DNA of 64,000 nucleotides. Source: Robiginitomaculum sp. (GTDB lineage: Bacteria; Pseudomonadota; Alphaproteobacteria; Caulobacterales; Maricaulaceae). Under the pieces are notes generated by a model. The model saw only the letters and a program-made list of their open reading frames with translations. It had not been told where the DNA came from and did not search any database. The position numbers and the translations under genes were made by a program. Location: positions 62,001 to 126,000 of the forward strand of contig NVVV01000063.1 of the NCBI GenBank assembly GCA_002733495.1, in the 5' to 3' direction. Below are positions 56,146-63,568 of the stretch, piece by piece (position 1 is the stretch's first letter; every line of letters starts with the position of its first letter).

Positions 56146-57084
56146 ATGTTAAATTTCAACAAGTTTGTTAATCAAGAGCCAGTTAAACTGGACGAAGAAG
56201 TCGATATACTCCTGGAGAAATTGATCCTATTCAGTAACGGTAAAAAGACTGGACAGATTGTATTTCTCAGCGGAGGCGCAGGGTCTGGTAAAGGGTTCGC
56301 TAGTTCTAAGTTTATGGAATCTGAAAAGTTTAAAGTTCGCGATGTCGATGAGTGGAAGAAAGCCCTTATCAAAATAGATACACTGAAAGGTAAGTTTCCA
56401 GAAATTCGCGGCTTAGATTTGAAGAATCCTCTTGATGTGATGAAGATGCATAAGTTTGTCACGAAACTGAAGATTAAAGAGAAAACACTCACGCTGCTAT
56501 TGAATGACCTTAGAGCGGACAGACTACCCAATATCATGTTTGATATCACGGGCAAATCCATTAAAGACTTTGAAAAAATTATTCCTGGCCTTATTGATGC
56601 GGGATATTCATCACGCAACATCCACATCTCATGGATTTTAACGGACTTTAAAGTGGCATTTGTCGCGAACCTCACACGCAAACGCGTGGTGCCCGCGGAT
56701 GTATTTCTTCAGACACATCGCGGCGCAAATAAGACCATGAGTGCTTTGCTCGACACACACAAAATGCCTAAGGGTGCAGACGGTACCTTCATTGTTGTAT
56801 TGAACAATAGGGAGAACACGATTAACTTTGTCCCTGGCGAAAAGTTCAAGGGTAAAACAATTCCTCCTTTGTCTTCTAGAGTTGTCGGCGGCCAAATCAA
56901 GAAGATACAGAACATTAAAGGCTTCTATTCGATCACTGTTAAAGATCAAGGCAAAGGCTTTAGAAATGAGAAGTTCTGGAAGGCAGAATTGTTTAGACAG
57001 ATAGTCGCAAACGTGCCTGGCGGCACCGATACAATTGATTCTCTTATTGATCATGGTAATAAAGAATTAAAATATAAGAAATAG
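56146..57084 (+). CDS. P-loop kinase-like (zeta-toxin-like) protein
   Basis: IVFLSGGAGSGKGFASSKF Walker A. Confidence 0.65.
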   Translation: MLNFNKFVNQEPVKLDEEVDILLEKLILFSNGKKTGQIVFLSGGAGSGKGFASSKFMESEKFKVRDVDEWKKALIKIDTLKGKFPEIRGLDLKNPLDVMKMHKFVTKLKIKEKTLTLLLNDLRADRLPNIMFDITGKSIKDFEKIIPGLIDAGYSSRNIHISWILTDFKVAFVANLTRKRVVPADVFLQTHRGANKTMSALLDTHKMPKGADGTFIVVLNNRENTINFVPGEKFKGKTIPPLSSRVVGGQIKKIQNIKGFYSITVKDQGKGFRNEKFWKAELFRQIVANVPGGTDTIDSLIDHGNKELKYKK

Positions 57085-57113
57085 ACTTGACACCATCCTA
57101 AAATATTGCTATA
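57085..57113 (+). promoter_or_regulatory. Sigma70-type promoter
   Basis: TTGACA-17-TATATA. Confidence 0.65.
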
Positions 57114-57145
57114 TATAATAGTAAATAGTTAAAAAGGTTACGAAA

Positions 57146-57331
57146 ATGTCAGATTACGATGAAGATATGTTTACTGCCGCTGTTAAAGCTTACGGCGATT
57201 GTATTGGCGATGAAGGTTGCTTTGATGCCACAAAAAACAAATTAACCCAAACTTTCGATCTGAATGATGTTGCGGCCACAGAGTTGACCCAAAAAGCATT
57301 AGACGATTGGACAGACGCCTACTGTGATTAG
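57146..57331 (+). CDS. Small hypothetical protein
   Basis: Complete ORF downstream of promoter. Confidence 0.5.
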   Translation: MSDYDEDMFTAAVKAYGDCIGDEGCFDATKNKLTQTFDLNDVAATELTQKALDDWTDAYCD

Positions 57332-57333
57332 TT

Positions 57334-57362
57334 GTTGACATCTCTTGCAATTGATTCTATAA
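57334..57362 (+). promoter_or_regulatory. Sigma70-type promoter
   Basis: TTGACA-17-TATAAT, near-consensus. Confidence 0.75.
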
Positions 57363-57386
57363 TAAGATGAAACGAGAGATGAAACA

Positions 57387-57599
57387 ATGATAAAAGAAAA
57401 ATCAGACCGCAAGCCTGAAATTGATATTACAGGTCCCGCTGGCAATGCGTTTGCCCTTATTGGCACCGCTATGAGATATGCAAAAGATTTGGGTCTAGAC
57501 GGAGATACGATTCGTGTTGATATGGAATCAAGCGATTATGAAAATCTGATTCAAGTATTTGACAGACATTTCGGTGAATATGTCGATTTAGTTAAATAA
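57387..57599 (+). CDS. Small hypothetical protein
   Basis: Complete ORF downstream of promoter. Confidence 0.5.
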   Translation: MIKEKSDRKPEIDITGPAGNAFALIGTAMRYAKDLGLDGDTIRVDMESSDYENLIQVFDRHFGEYVDLVK

Positions 57600-57612
57600 T
57601 TCAAGAAAAGTG

Positions 57613-57643
57613 TTGACAAAGTTTATACTTAGTGTATAAATAG
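57613..57643 (+). promoter_or_regulatory. Hybrid early/late promoter of second tRNA operon
   Basis: TTGACA-16-TATAAATAG. Confidence 0.6.
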
Positions 57644-57667
57644 TGTAACAAGACAGAAAGACTGTCG

Positions 57668-57677
57668 TGCTCTTTGA
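57668..57677 (+). promoter_or_regulatory. boxA-like motif TGCTCTTTGA
   Basis: Close to rrn boxA TGCTCTTTAACA; followed by CTTAGGTGAAAGCCGATTATAG. Confidence 0.55.
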
Positions 57678-57739
57678 TACTAATTAATACTACATCTTAG
57701 GTGAAAGCCGATTATAGATAGATACACCACATAAGTGGG

Positions 57740-57836
57740 TGTATTTCAAAACACATTCCTCTCACTTAGACAGGCGAATCAGGAATATGAAGCTGATTTA
57801 GTCACAGTGGATTCCTCGAATGTGTTTTGAAATACA
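57740..57836 (+). ncRNA. Long hairpin RNA element with perfect 19-bp stem
   Basis: TGTATTTCAAAACACATTC/GAATGTGTTTTGAAATACA; inner CACT/AGTG, GAC/GTC, AATCAG/CTGATT. Confidence 0.6.
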
Positions 57837-58145
57837 TATTGCGTCGATAGAAAATGCATGTTAAACATTCCGTCGGGTAAAAACAACGAGGCTTCGGCCA
57901 ACATTTGAGTGATATGTATACAGAATATTCTGTCTCCGGGGTGTTTCGCGAAATTGTGTACACGATATTAGCGTTAAGCTTGAGGTTAAGAGTTGTATTA
58001 TCCAGTCATGACGGTTTACATTTGGGTGCGACTCCCATTCAGAATGCCAAATATGGGAACGAGCGGAAGTCGCTAAAAGCCTAGTGGAAGTGGGAGACAG
58101 TCCCTGAAACTCCTGAGGATAGAACAGGACCACACAAGAACAATA
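57837..58145 (+). ncRNA. Unannotated ORF-free structured region incl. H-type pseudoknot candidate
   Basis: ATTTGG..CCCAT..CCAAAT-ATGGG interleaved; AGCG/CGCT, GGGA/TCCC, TCCT/AGGA hairpins. Confidence 0.35.
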
Positions 58146-58146
58146 T

Positions 58147-58222
58147 TGCGGGGTGGAGCAGAGGTCAGCTCACTTGGCTCATAACCAAGAGGTCGCAGGT
58201 TCGAATCCTGCCCCCGCAACCA
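58147..58222 (+). tRNA. tRNA with CAT anticodon
   Basis: TGCGGGG/CCCCGCA-A-CCA; CTTGG-CTCATAA-CCAAG; GCAGG-TTCGAAT-CCTGC. Confidence 0.93.
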
Positions 58223-58223
58223 A

Positions 58224-58296
58224 GTCGAGATCATCTAATGTAAAAGACATATGGTTTTCCGTGTGAATGTAGGTTGGAGTCCTACTCTCGACACCA
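58224..58296 (+). tRNA. tRNA-like, isotype unclear (CATATGG-TTTT-CCGTGTG hairpin in anticodon position)
   Basis: GTCGAGA/TCTCGAC-A-CCA; T-arm GTAGG-TTGGAGT-CCTAC. Confidence 0.6.
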
Positions 58297-58391
58297 GATC
58301 AATAATAGCTTTGGCTTAATAGCGCCATGCTAACTGGTAACATATAAGAATAGTCATTGAATTCCTATCGATGCGCTGGATGGGCAATGAC

Positions 58392-58473
58392 GACAAGGTA
58401 GTTTAATTAAAACATCGGCCTGGATATGCAGCGGTGATGTGGGTAATGTAAATTTCGAGTCCCACTCTTGTCA
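58392..58473 (+). tRNA. tRNA-like with enlarged T-loop, isotype unclear
   Basis: GACAAGG/TCTTGTC; GTGGG-[taatgtaaat]TTCGAGT-CCCAC. Confidence 0.5.
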
Positions 58474-58490
58474 CAATATTAAATAATATG

Positions 58491-58540
58491 AATAATATCA
58501 CTAGAATGTCCGTAGCTCGGCAAAGAACTGTGATATTATT
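58491..58540 (+). ncRNA. Hairpin element with 11-bp perfect stem
   Basis: AATAATATCAC/GTGATATTATT. Confidence 0.4.
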
Positions 58541-58548
58541 TACATTAA

Positions 58549-58608
58549 GTAGGAGAGGCGCCGTTTAAATCGATAGCATGGCTCATTACCATGTATCTCC
58601 TACGACCA
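58549..58608 (+). ncRNA. T-arm-less tRNA-like element (CAT-type anticodon loop)
   Basis: GTAGGAGA/TCTCCTAC; CATGG-CTCATTA-CCATG; tail GACCA. Confidence 0.4.
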
Positions 58609-58704
58609 ATAGCCAACGTCTTTGACACAGTAAACCTTCGGGCTTAATACGAAGATAATGATCTTAGAGACCTGCCGATAGGGAGTAAATCGGCATTAAT
58701 TATT

Positions 58705-58786
58705 GGATAATTCTGCGCATGGGCGCAAGCGGTTTTGAACACCGTCGGCAACCGTAAGGTTGAGGGTTCGATTCCTTAGTTATCCG
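58705..58786 (+). tRNA. tRNA-Ser(TGA)
   Basis: GGATAAT/GTTATCC; CGGT-TTTGAAC-ACCG; class II variable arm. Confidence 0.85.
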
Positions 58787-58827
58787 CTGGAGATTAATAT
58801 AATATAAACTTGAAAAGGAAATATACG

Positions 58828-59049
58828 ATGGAATCATTTATTATACTGGTAATCTGGGCGGCCATTATTTGGCTTTCTGTGGAAATGTCAAAATCGCGTG
58901 ACCGTGAGCCCGTTGTTTGGGGAATATTGGCTGCACTATTCGGAATTCTAGCAGTGATCGTTTTGGCTTTAATAGGCACGAAACGTGCCGATCGCGTGGC
59001 AATTAACAACTACAATTCGGCACCTGTCGAACGTGATATTAAGAAATAG
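58828..59049 (+). CDS. Small membrane protein
   Basis: MESFIILVIWAAIIWLSVEMSKSRDREPVVWGILAALFGILAVIVLALIG. Confidence 0.6.
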   Translation: MESFIILVIWAAIIWLSVEMSKSRDREPVVWGILAALFGILAVIVLALIGTKRADRVAINNYNSAPVERDIKK

Positions 59050-59079
59050 TAGTCAAGATATTCCTCACGGAATATCAAC

Positions 59080-59151
59080 GGGGCTGGCGTATGGGACGCA
59101 CGACACACTTGCAATGTGTTAGGTGGGGATCGTTACCCCATAGCTCCACCA
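59080..59151 (+). tRNA. tRNA-Ala(TGC)
   Basis: GGGGCTG/TAGCTCC-A-CCA; ACACA-CTTGCAA-TGTGT. Confidence 0.92.
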
Positions 59152-59169
59152 ACAATAAGACGATACATC

Positions 59170-59325
59170 ATGAATCCACAATATGAAAAAGAAATTGTAG
59201 CTTTGAGGTTGCTCAATAGAAATTGGGACAGTTTATCAGAGGACGATCAACGGGCAAAACATCACACGTTAATGTGGACTATTGATGCATTAATCGAAGT
59301 GAAATTGTTAGAATGGCCAAAATAG
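59170..59325 (+). CDS. Small hypothetical protein
   Basis: MNPQYEKEIVALRLLNRNWDSLSEDDQRAKHH... Confidence 0.5.
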   Translation: MNPQYEKEIVALRLLNRNWDSLSEDDQRAKHHTLMWTIDALIEVKLLEWPK

Positions 59326-59330
59326 TTATT

Positions 59331-59359
59331 GACAACACATAAATAATATCATAAGATAA
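59331..59359 (+). promoter_or_regulatory. Sigma70-type promoter
   Basis: TTGACA-17-TAAGAT. Confidence 0.5.
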
Positions 59360-59377
59360 GTTATTCGAAAGAATGAT

Positions 59378-59452
59378 GCGGGTATAGCTCAGAGGCAGAG
59401 CAGGCGGTTTCCAACCATCAGGTCGAGATTTCGAAATTCTCTATCCGCTCCA
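59378..59452 (+). tRNA. tRNA-Gly(TCC)
   Basis: GCGGGTA/TATCCGC-T-CCA; TTTCCAA loop. Confidence 0.88.
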
Positions 59453-59473
59453 ATATAACGAGGAGAATAAATC

Positions 59474-59560
59474 ATGCCAGACCCAATAGTGTTCTGCACA
59501 TATGGTTTCGCCGATGACACTACACAAGGTGTCGAGGGTACTGTACTTAACAAATTGTAG
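59474..59560 (+). CDS. Microprotein (28 aa)
   Basis: MPDPIVFCTYGFADDTTQGVEGTVLNKL with gaggagaa RBS. Confidence 0.3.
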   Translation: MPDPIVFCTYGFADDTTQGVEGTVLNKL

Positions 59561-59736
59561 GCGTAGATAAATCCTAATGGACTGCCCATGGTCCACCAGT
59601 TAATGGTACCGATAATGTCGGTGTACGAAATTGATCAATTGGCACTTGATTAGTAGCAGATTTCAAAAATTACAGAGGCCCATGGTTCTTGATGTAATGC
59701 AAGATAGGTAAACTGGAGTCGAAAAATCCAGTACTC

Positions 59737-59809
59737 GCAGGTGTAGCTCAATCGGTAGAGCGTCTGGTTGCCAATCAGAAGGCAGAGGGATCGTAACCCT
59801 TCACCCGCT
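59737..59809 (+). tRNA. tRNA-Gly(GCC)
   Basis: GCAGGTG/CACCCGC (one mismatch); TCTGG-TTGCCAA-TCAGA. Confidence 0.88.
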
Positions 59810-59891
59810 CGAATTGTCCACAAAGATATAAGCGACTGGCTTATACCAAGTTTTGGACAGTAGGGATGGACTCCTCAAGACGTCCGATTTT

Positions 59892-59964
59892 ATCGGTGTA
59901 GCTCAGTGGTCAGAGCGGCGGTCTCCAAAACCGCGCGTCAGGAGTTCGAATCTCCTCACCTTTG
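59892..59964 (+). tRNA. tRNA-Trp(CCA), acceptor partly mismatched
   Basis: GCGGT-CTCCAAA-ACCGC; AGGAG-TTCGAAT-CTCCT; acceptor 5/7 paired. Confidence 0.8.
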
Positions 59965-59993
59965 CATACTGTCAATGGCACAGGAAATAATGT

Positions 59994-60698
59994 ATGAGTC
60001 GGCCTCTGATTCAAGCTCTCATACACAGTATAGGATATATTATGAAAATGCTTGATGATGGCCTTTGGGTCCCAGAAAATGATGGATTCTTCAGTATGAG
60101 TTTTGAAGTTATGGTGACCAGAGAGGCAATGAGACATGCACGTCAAGGCGGCACCTTTCTAGATGTTGGCGCACACGTAGGACTTTGGTCAATGCGATTA
60201 AATGATATGTATAGACGAATATATGCAGTCGAGCCCGTCAGTGCACACCACGCGTGTCTTGTGAATAACCTTTTGGAAAGCAATTCCGACAATGTACACA
60301 CTTTGAATTATGCCGTCGGCAATTCCACACAAGATGCTGAAATGAAAGTTTCCGTGCATAATTCTGGCACATCCACATTACATTTTCGCAATAGAAAAGG
60401 CGTGAAGACCGAAACGGTTCGCATGAGAAAGCTCGACGACATCATTCCTAAACCTTTTGTTGATATCAACTTCATAAAAATGGATGTTGAAGGCAACGAA
60501 TTAAAGGCACTTCAGGGTGCCAGAGAAATTTTAGACGTATCTTCACCAGATATATTTGTTGAAGTTAATCGTCCTGAGAAACAAAGAGAATATAACGCAT
60601 TACATTATCTGGATGAACTGGGATATGAAATTCTGTATACTTCTGGATGCAATTACTTTTTGCGAAAACGAGAACATCCTCGCCCTAAAGAGGTCTAA
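59994..60698 (+). CDS. FkbM-family methyltransferase
   Basis: FLDVGAHVGLWSMRL...IYAVEPV...INFIKMDVEGNELKALQGA. Confidence 0.9.
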   Translation: MSRPLIQALIHSIGYIMKMLDDGLWVPENDGFFSMSFEVMVTREAMRHARQGGTFLDVGAHVGLWSMRLNDMYRRIYAVEPVSAHHACLVNNLLESNSDNVHTLNYAVGNSTQDAEMKVSVHNSGTSTLHFRNRKGVKTETVRMRKLDDIIPKPFVDINFIKMDVEGNELKALQGAREILDVSSPDIFVEVNRPEKQREYNALHYLDELGYEILYTSGCNYFLRKREHPRPKEV

Positions 60699-60732
60699 TG
60701 CATTAGGGATACATTCGGGCGTATCCACAAAT

Positions 60733-60808
60733 GGTCCTATCGTATAATGGCTGATTACGACTCGTTGTCTGCGAGAAAATCGGAGTTCGATTCTCCGTAG
60801 GACCGCCA
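60733..60808 (+). tRNA. tRNA-Asp(GTC)
   Basis: GGTCCTA/TAGGACC-G-CCA; CTCG-TTGTCTG-CGAG. Confidence 0.9.
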
Positions 60809-60828
60809 ACAAAACTGGAGAATAAATT

Positions 60829-61035
60829 ATGTATTTAATGAATATCATTGGACAGTCTATCGAGACATTTTTGTTTGAGGGTACGATGATCGCTATCATG
60901 CTAGGAGTTCTATTGGTGCGAATCATCTTATATCCATTGATACTTTCGGATTGTTGGAAAGCTTCCCGAAGCCGTGAGATGTCTAAACGGCAAATCGCGG
61001 GCATCGAAGGAATTCCACCAGGACATTGTTGGTAA
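60829..61035 (+). CDS. Small membrane protein
   Basis: Complete ORF with hydrophobic segment. Confidence 0.5.
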   Translation: MYLMNIIGQSIETFLFEGTMIAIMLGVLLVRIILYPLILSDCWKASRSREMSKRQIAGIEGIPPGHCW

Positions 61036-61096
61036 GCACATAGGCTATAAGGTACGCGGATGAAAATCTTCCCTTATAGTCGATAGGAGGACAAGA

Positions 61097-61303
61097 ATGG
61101 AATATCTTACTGATACCAAGAGACATCTAATTTGTCTTCCTTATTCGATAAATAATTTACATAAAATGGCAAAAGAGCTTGACATTAATCGCTGCTGGTT
61201 TCATAGTACACATTATGATATACCCAAGAGACGTATTGACGAGATCAAAAGTAAATGTCGATACGTCTCATCAAAAGATATAGTGAGAATTATACGGAGT
61301 TGA
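61097..61303 (+). CDS. DUF4031-like small protein
   Basis: HLICLPYSINNLHKMAKELDINRCWFHSTHYDIPKRR. Confidence 0.75.
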   Translation: MEYLTDTKRHLICLPYSINNLHKMAKELDINRCWFHSTHYDIPKRRIDEIKSKCRYVSSKDIVRIIRS

Positions 61304-61306
61304 ATA

Positions 61307-61483
61307 ATGAGAGTTAGAATTAACAATACACAGTTTGGCTGCACGGAAGGTTCAGCTAATGAATTTCTCTTTATGCTTGTGAACATAAAGGCTATGTATG
61401 GTAGAGATGCCATAGTCACGACACTGAAGCTGTTTAATATAGATGAAACAAAGGCGAAACGTTTAGCGGACGCAATGCCATAA
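61307..61483 (+). CDS. Small hypothetical protein (58 aa)
   Basis: MRVRINNTQFGCTEGSANEFLFMLVNIKAMYGRDAIVTTLKLFNIDETKAKRLADAMP. Confidence 0.5.
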   Translation: MRVRINNTQFGCTEGSANEFLFMLVNIKAMYGRDAIVTTLKLFNIDETKAKRLADAMP

Positions 61484-61488
61484 AATAT

Positions 61489-61566
61489 GCACGGTTAGCT
61501 CAGTCTGGTAGAGCTGGAGGTTTACATTCTCTGCAAGCATTGGTTCGAATCCAATACTGTGTACCA
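61489..61566 (+). tRNA. tRNA-Val(TAC)
   Basis: GCACGGT/ACTGTGT-A-CCA; GGAGG-TTTACAT-TCTCT. Confidence 0.9.
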
Positions 61567-61583
61567 ATTATAGGATGAATAAT

Positions 61584-61745
61584 ATGAGTGATACGTTAAA
61601 GAAAATTCGCAAATTGTGGATTCGAAAGCGCAAGAATCCCGATAACAGTTTGCCTTCTGCAAGCTTTATCGCTATGCTGGTATCCGAGTGCGAGATGATC
61701 GGCAAAGATGATGGTAGTCGCCAGACTACAGAGGATGAAGTCTAG
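61584..61745 (+). CDS. Small hypothetical protein (53 aa)
   Basis: MSDTLKKIRKLWIRKRKNPDNSLPSASFIAMLVSECEMIGKDDGSRQTTEDEV. Confidence 0.45.
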   Translation: MSDTLKKIRKLWIRKRKNPDNSLPSASFIAMLVSECEMIGKDDGSRQTTEDEV

Positions 61746-61763
61746 ACACACCTACGTAAAGTT

Positions 61764-62009
61764 ATGAAGGGTGTTGTAGAGATGATAGGATATTCGTCTG
61801 GTGAAGCACTGTGGAACCTAAATGTCGAGCGTGAATTCATTAAGGCTATGTTGCCTCAGATGATTTCTCAAGACCAACTATATGATGAAATTGGGGCTAT
61901 GGGACCAGATATACACATAGGTAAAGTTATGGGTGCTCTGAAGAAGAAGCACGGCACATTAGTCGATTTGAAAGTTGCAAAAGATATTATTGATAATTTT
62001 CTATGGTAG
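61764..62009 (+). CDS. GatB/YqeY-like domain mini-protein
   Basis: LPQMISQDQLYDEIGAMGPDIHIGKVMGALKKKHGTLVDLKVAKDIIDNFL matches YqeY/GatB tail pattern. Confidence 0.75.
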   Translation: MKGVVEMIGYSSGEALWNLNVEREFIKAMLPQMISQDQLYDEIGAMGPDIHIGKVMGALKKKHGTLVDLKVAKDIIDNFLW

Positions 62010-62064
62010 AAAGATGTTGACATTCCGAGTATAGTGTAGTATCTGTAATAAATATAAGAAATAA

Positions 62065-62138
62065 TGATCCTTCGTCTAATGGTAGGACTGCTGGTTTTGA
62101 GCCAGTCAATGCGGGTTCGAGCCCAGCAGGATCATCCA
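62065..62138 (+). tRNA. tRNA-Gln(TTG)
   Basis: TGATCCT/AGGATCA-T-CCA; CTGG-TTTTGAG-CCAG. Confidence 0.93.
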
Positions 62139-62163
62139 AGAACAGAGCGTGTTTGAGTTTCCC

Positions 62164-62173
62164 CGCTCTTTAA
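62164..62173 (+). promoter_or_regulatory. boxA-like motif CGCTCTTTAA
   Basis: Matches boxA core; inside GAGCG/CGCTC hairpin region before tRNA-Leu. Confidence 0.4.
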
Positions 62174-62255
62174 ATATCAGATGAATCCCGTGTAGCGCAC
62201 CACGGCCAGATCGTAAAGGTCAGATAGTGGAAGACTAGGCAGCGGCTAGTCACAA

Positions 62256-62332
62256 GTCCTGGTGGGCAAATGGTAAAGTCGCTCGGTTTAGAACCGAGAG
62301 TTATGAGGGTTCGAGTCCCTCTCGGGACACCA
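62256..62332 (+). tRNA. tRNA-Leu(TAG)
   Basis: GTCCTGG/TCGGGAC-A-CCA; CTCGG-TTTAGAA-CCGAG. Confidence 0.94.
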
Positions 62333-62344
62333 AAGGAGAATATC

Positions 62345-62554
62345 ATGAAGTGTTTTTGTTGTGATGGTGATATGAAAATGTGGGATTATAGCGATGATGC
62401 AATACATCCTCTAAACGGTCTACATTTTATATCATATGGGCATTATGGTTCAAGTTATTTTGATCCTATGGACGGATCATTAATCAATATAACTATTTGT
62501 GATGTGTGTTTAGAGAAAAAATCTGAAAGCAGTAAAATCACAAAAAGGAAATAG
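62345..62554 (+). CDS. Small CxxC protein
   Basis: MKCFCCDGDMKMWDYSD...ITICDVCLEKKS. Confidence 0.55.
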   Translation: MKCFCCDGDMKMWDYSDDAIHPLNGLHFISYGHYGSSYFDPMDGSLINITICDVCLEKKSESSKITKRK

Positions 62555-62555
62555 C

Positions 62556-62846
62556 ATGACACGATCAAGAGCATTCCGAAGAAATAAATCTGTTCTTAAA
62601 AAGCTTAAGGTAGAACGTAGAATAAACAGCCGCTTTCATGTGGCTGTTGGTAGATCAGATTTTGCTGATCCCGTATCTATAGGCATTGAAGCTAGAACGC
62701 CTCATATGTGTTCAGGACCATGTTGTGGTAATCCAAGAAAATGGTTTGGTGGCAAAAATAAACTGACAATGCAGGAACGCAGACAAGATCACATGGATTT
62801 GTCATGGTATCCAGACGGATATGATTATGCCGACGATTGTAGTTAG
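62556..62846 (+). CDS. Hypothetical basic protein
   Basis: Complete ORF; HMCSGPCCGNPRKWFGGKNKLTMQERRQDHM. Confidence 0.6.
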   Translation: MTRSRAFRRNKSVLKKLKVERRINSRFHVAVGRSDFADPVSIGIEARTPHMCSGPCCGNPRKWFGGKNKLTMQERRQDHMDLSWYPDGYDYADDCS

Positions 62847-62861
62847 ATGAGGAATATAATT

Positions 62862-63020
62862 ATGACACCACATCAAGGCGGATCAACTGGCGATCCATGC
62901 GATAGGGATTTCTATGACGAGTGGTCAAACGAAGACAATAAAAATGCGTGGGCATCCACTGGTCAACCTTATGTCACAGAAGAATTTGATGAATGGTCAA
63001 ACGAGGAACAGTATTACTAA
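62862..63020 (+). CDS. Small acidic protein (52 aa) with internal repeat
   Basis: FYDEWSNED ... EFDEWSNEE. Confidence 0.45.
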   Translation: MTPHQGGSTGDPCDRDFYDEWSNEDNKNAWASTGQPYVTEEFDEWSNEEQYY

Positions 63021-63031
63021 GGAAACATAAA

Positions 63032-63117
63032 GCCCAACTGGCGAAATTGGCAGACGCGCTAGGTTCAAAATCTAGTATCAGTTAAATGGTGTAAGGGTTC
63101 AAGTCCCTTGTTGGGCA
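63032..63117 (+). tRNA. tRNA-Leu(CAA)
   Basis: GCCCAAC/GTTGGGC; CTAGG-TTCAAAA-TCTAG; class II variable arm. Confidence 0.94.
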
Positions 63118-63132
63118 CTAAGGAAGAGAGTT

Positions 63133-63160
63133 CGTGGGTTCGATTCCCACCTCGCGCACA
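63133..63160 (+). pseudogene. Orphan tRNA 3' end (T-arm plus acceptor 3' strand)
   Basis: GTGGG-TTCGATT-CCCAC followed by CTCGCGC-A; no matching 5' half upstream. Confidence 0.5.
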
Positions 63161-63379
63161 AAGAATTCCCTAGTCGATGGTACCGTTGACTTGCTAGAGG
63201 AGACAGGGGCCGATCCCCTTCTATTGGCTTAGATAGCATAGGACCAATGCGCCTCTATATTGGACAAAGAATTTTGATGGTGTAACTGTAATGGAGACGC
63301 TTACTTTACGATTGTATAAGTTGCTGGTAAAACCGATAAAAGCTTTCTCAGGCTGTGCAACGAAATCGACATCAAAATA

Positions 63380-63568
63380 ATGGAGAATATTATGATAACT
63401 GAAAAAGAGTTTGAAGACCATAGACATATGGTGGAATGTTTGACTAAAATCGCTAATGTGGTGCGATGTCCAATTGAAAAATTGCCGGCCAATGTCGACA
63501 AAATGTTAATTGAAATAGAAGAACTTAAAGTACATAGACAAAAATTGTTGGAACAATTGGATGGATGA
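63380..63568 (+). CDS. Small coiled-coil protein
   Basis: Complete ORF with RBS ggaga. Confidence 0.5.
   Translation: MENIMITEKEFEDHRHMVECLTKIANVVRCPIEKLPANVDKMLIEIEELKVHRQKLLEQLDG

Noticed and set aside
57837-58145. Group I intron, RNase P RNA or tmRNA
   Set aside because: I could not find their conserved core sequences by eye; a cmscan would be decisive
59570-59735. Several small hairpins (GGAC/GTCC, ACCGA/TCGGT, ACTGGA/TCCAGT) between the two tRNA-Gly genes
   Set aside because: Short stems of 4-6 bp without a coherent overall fold; could be tRNA decay or chance
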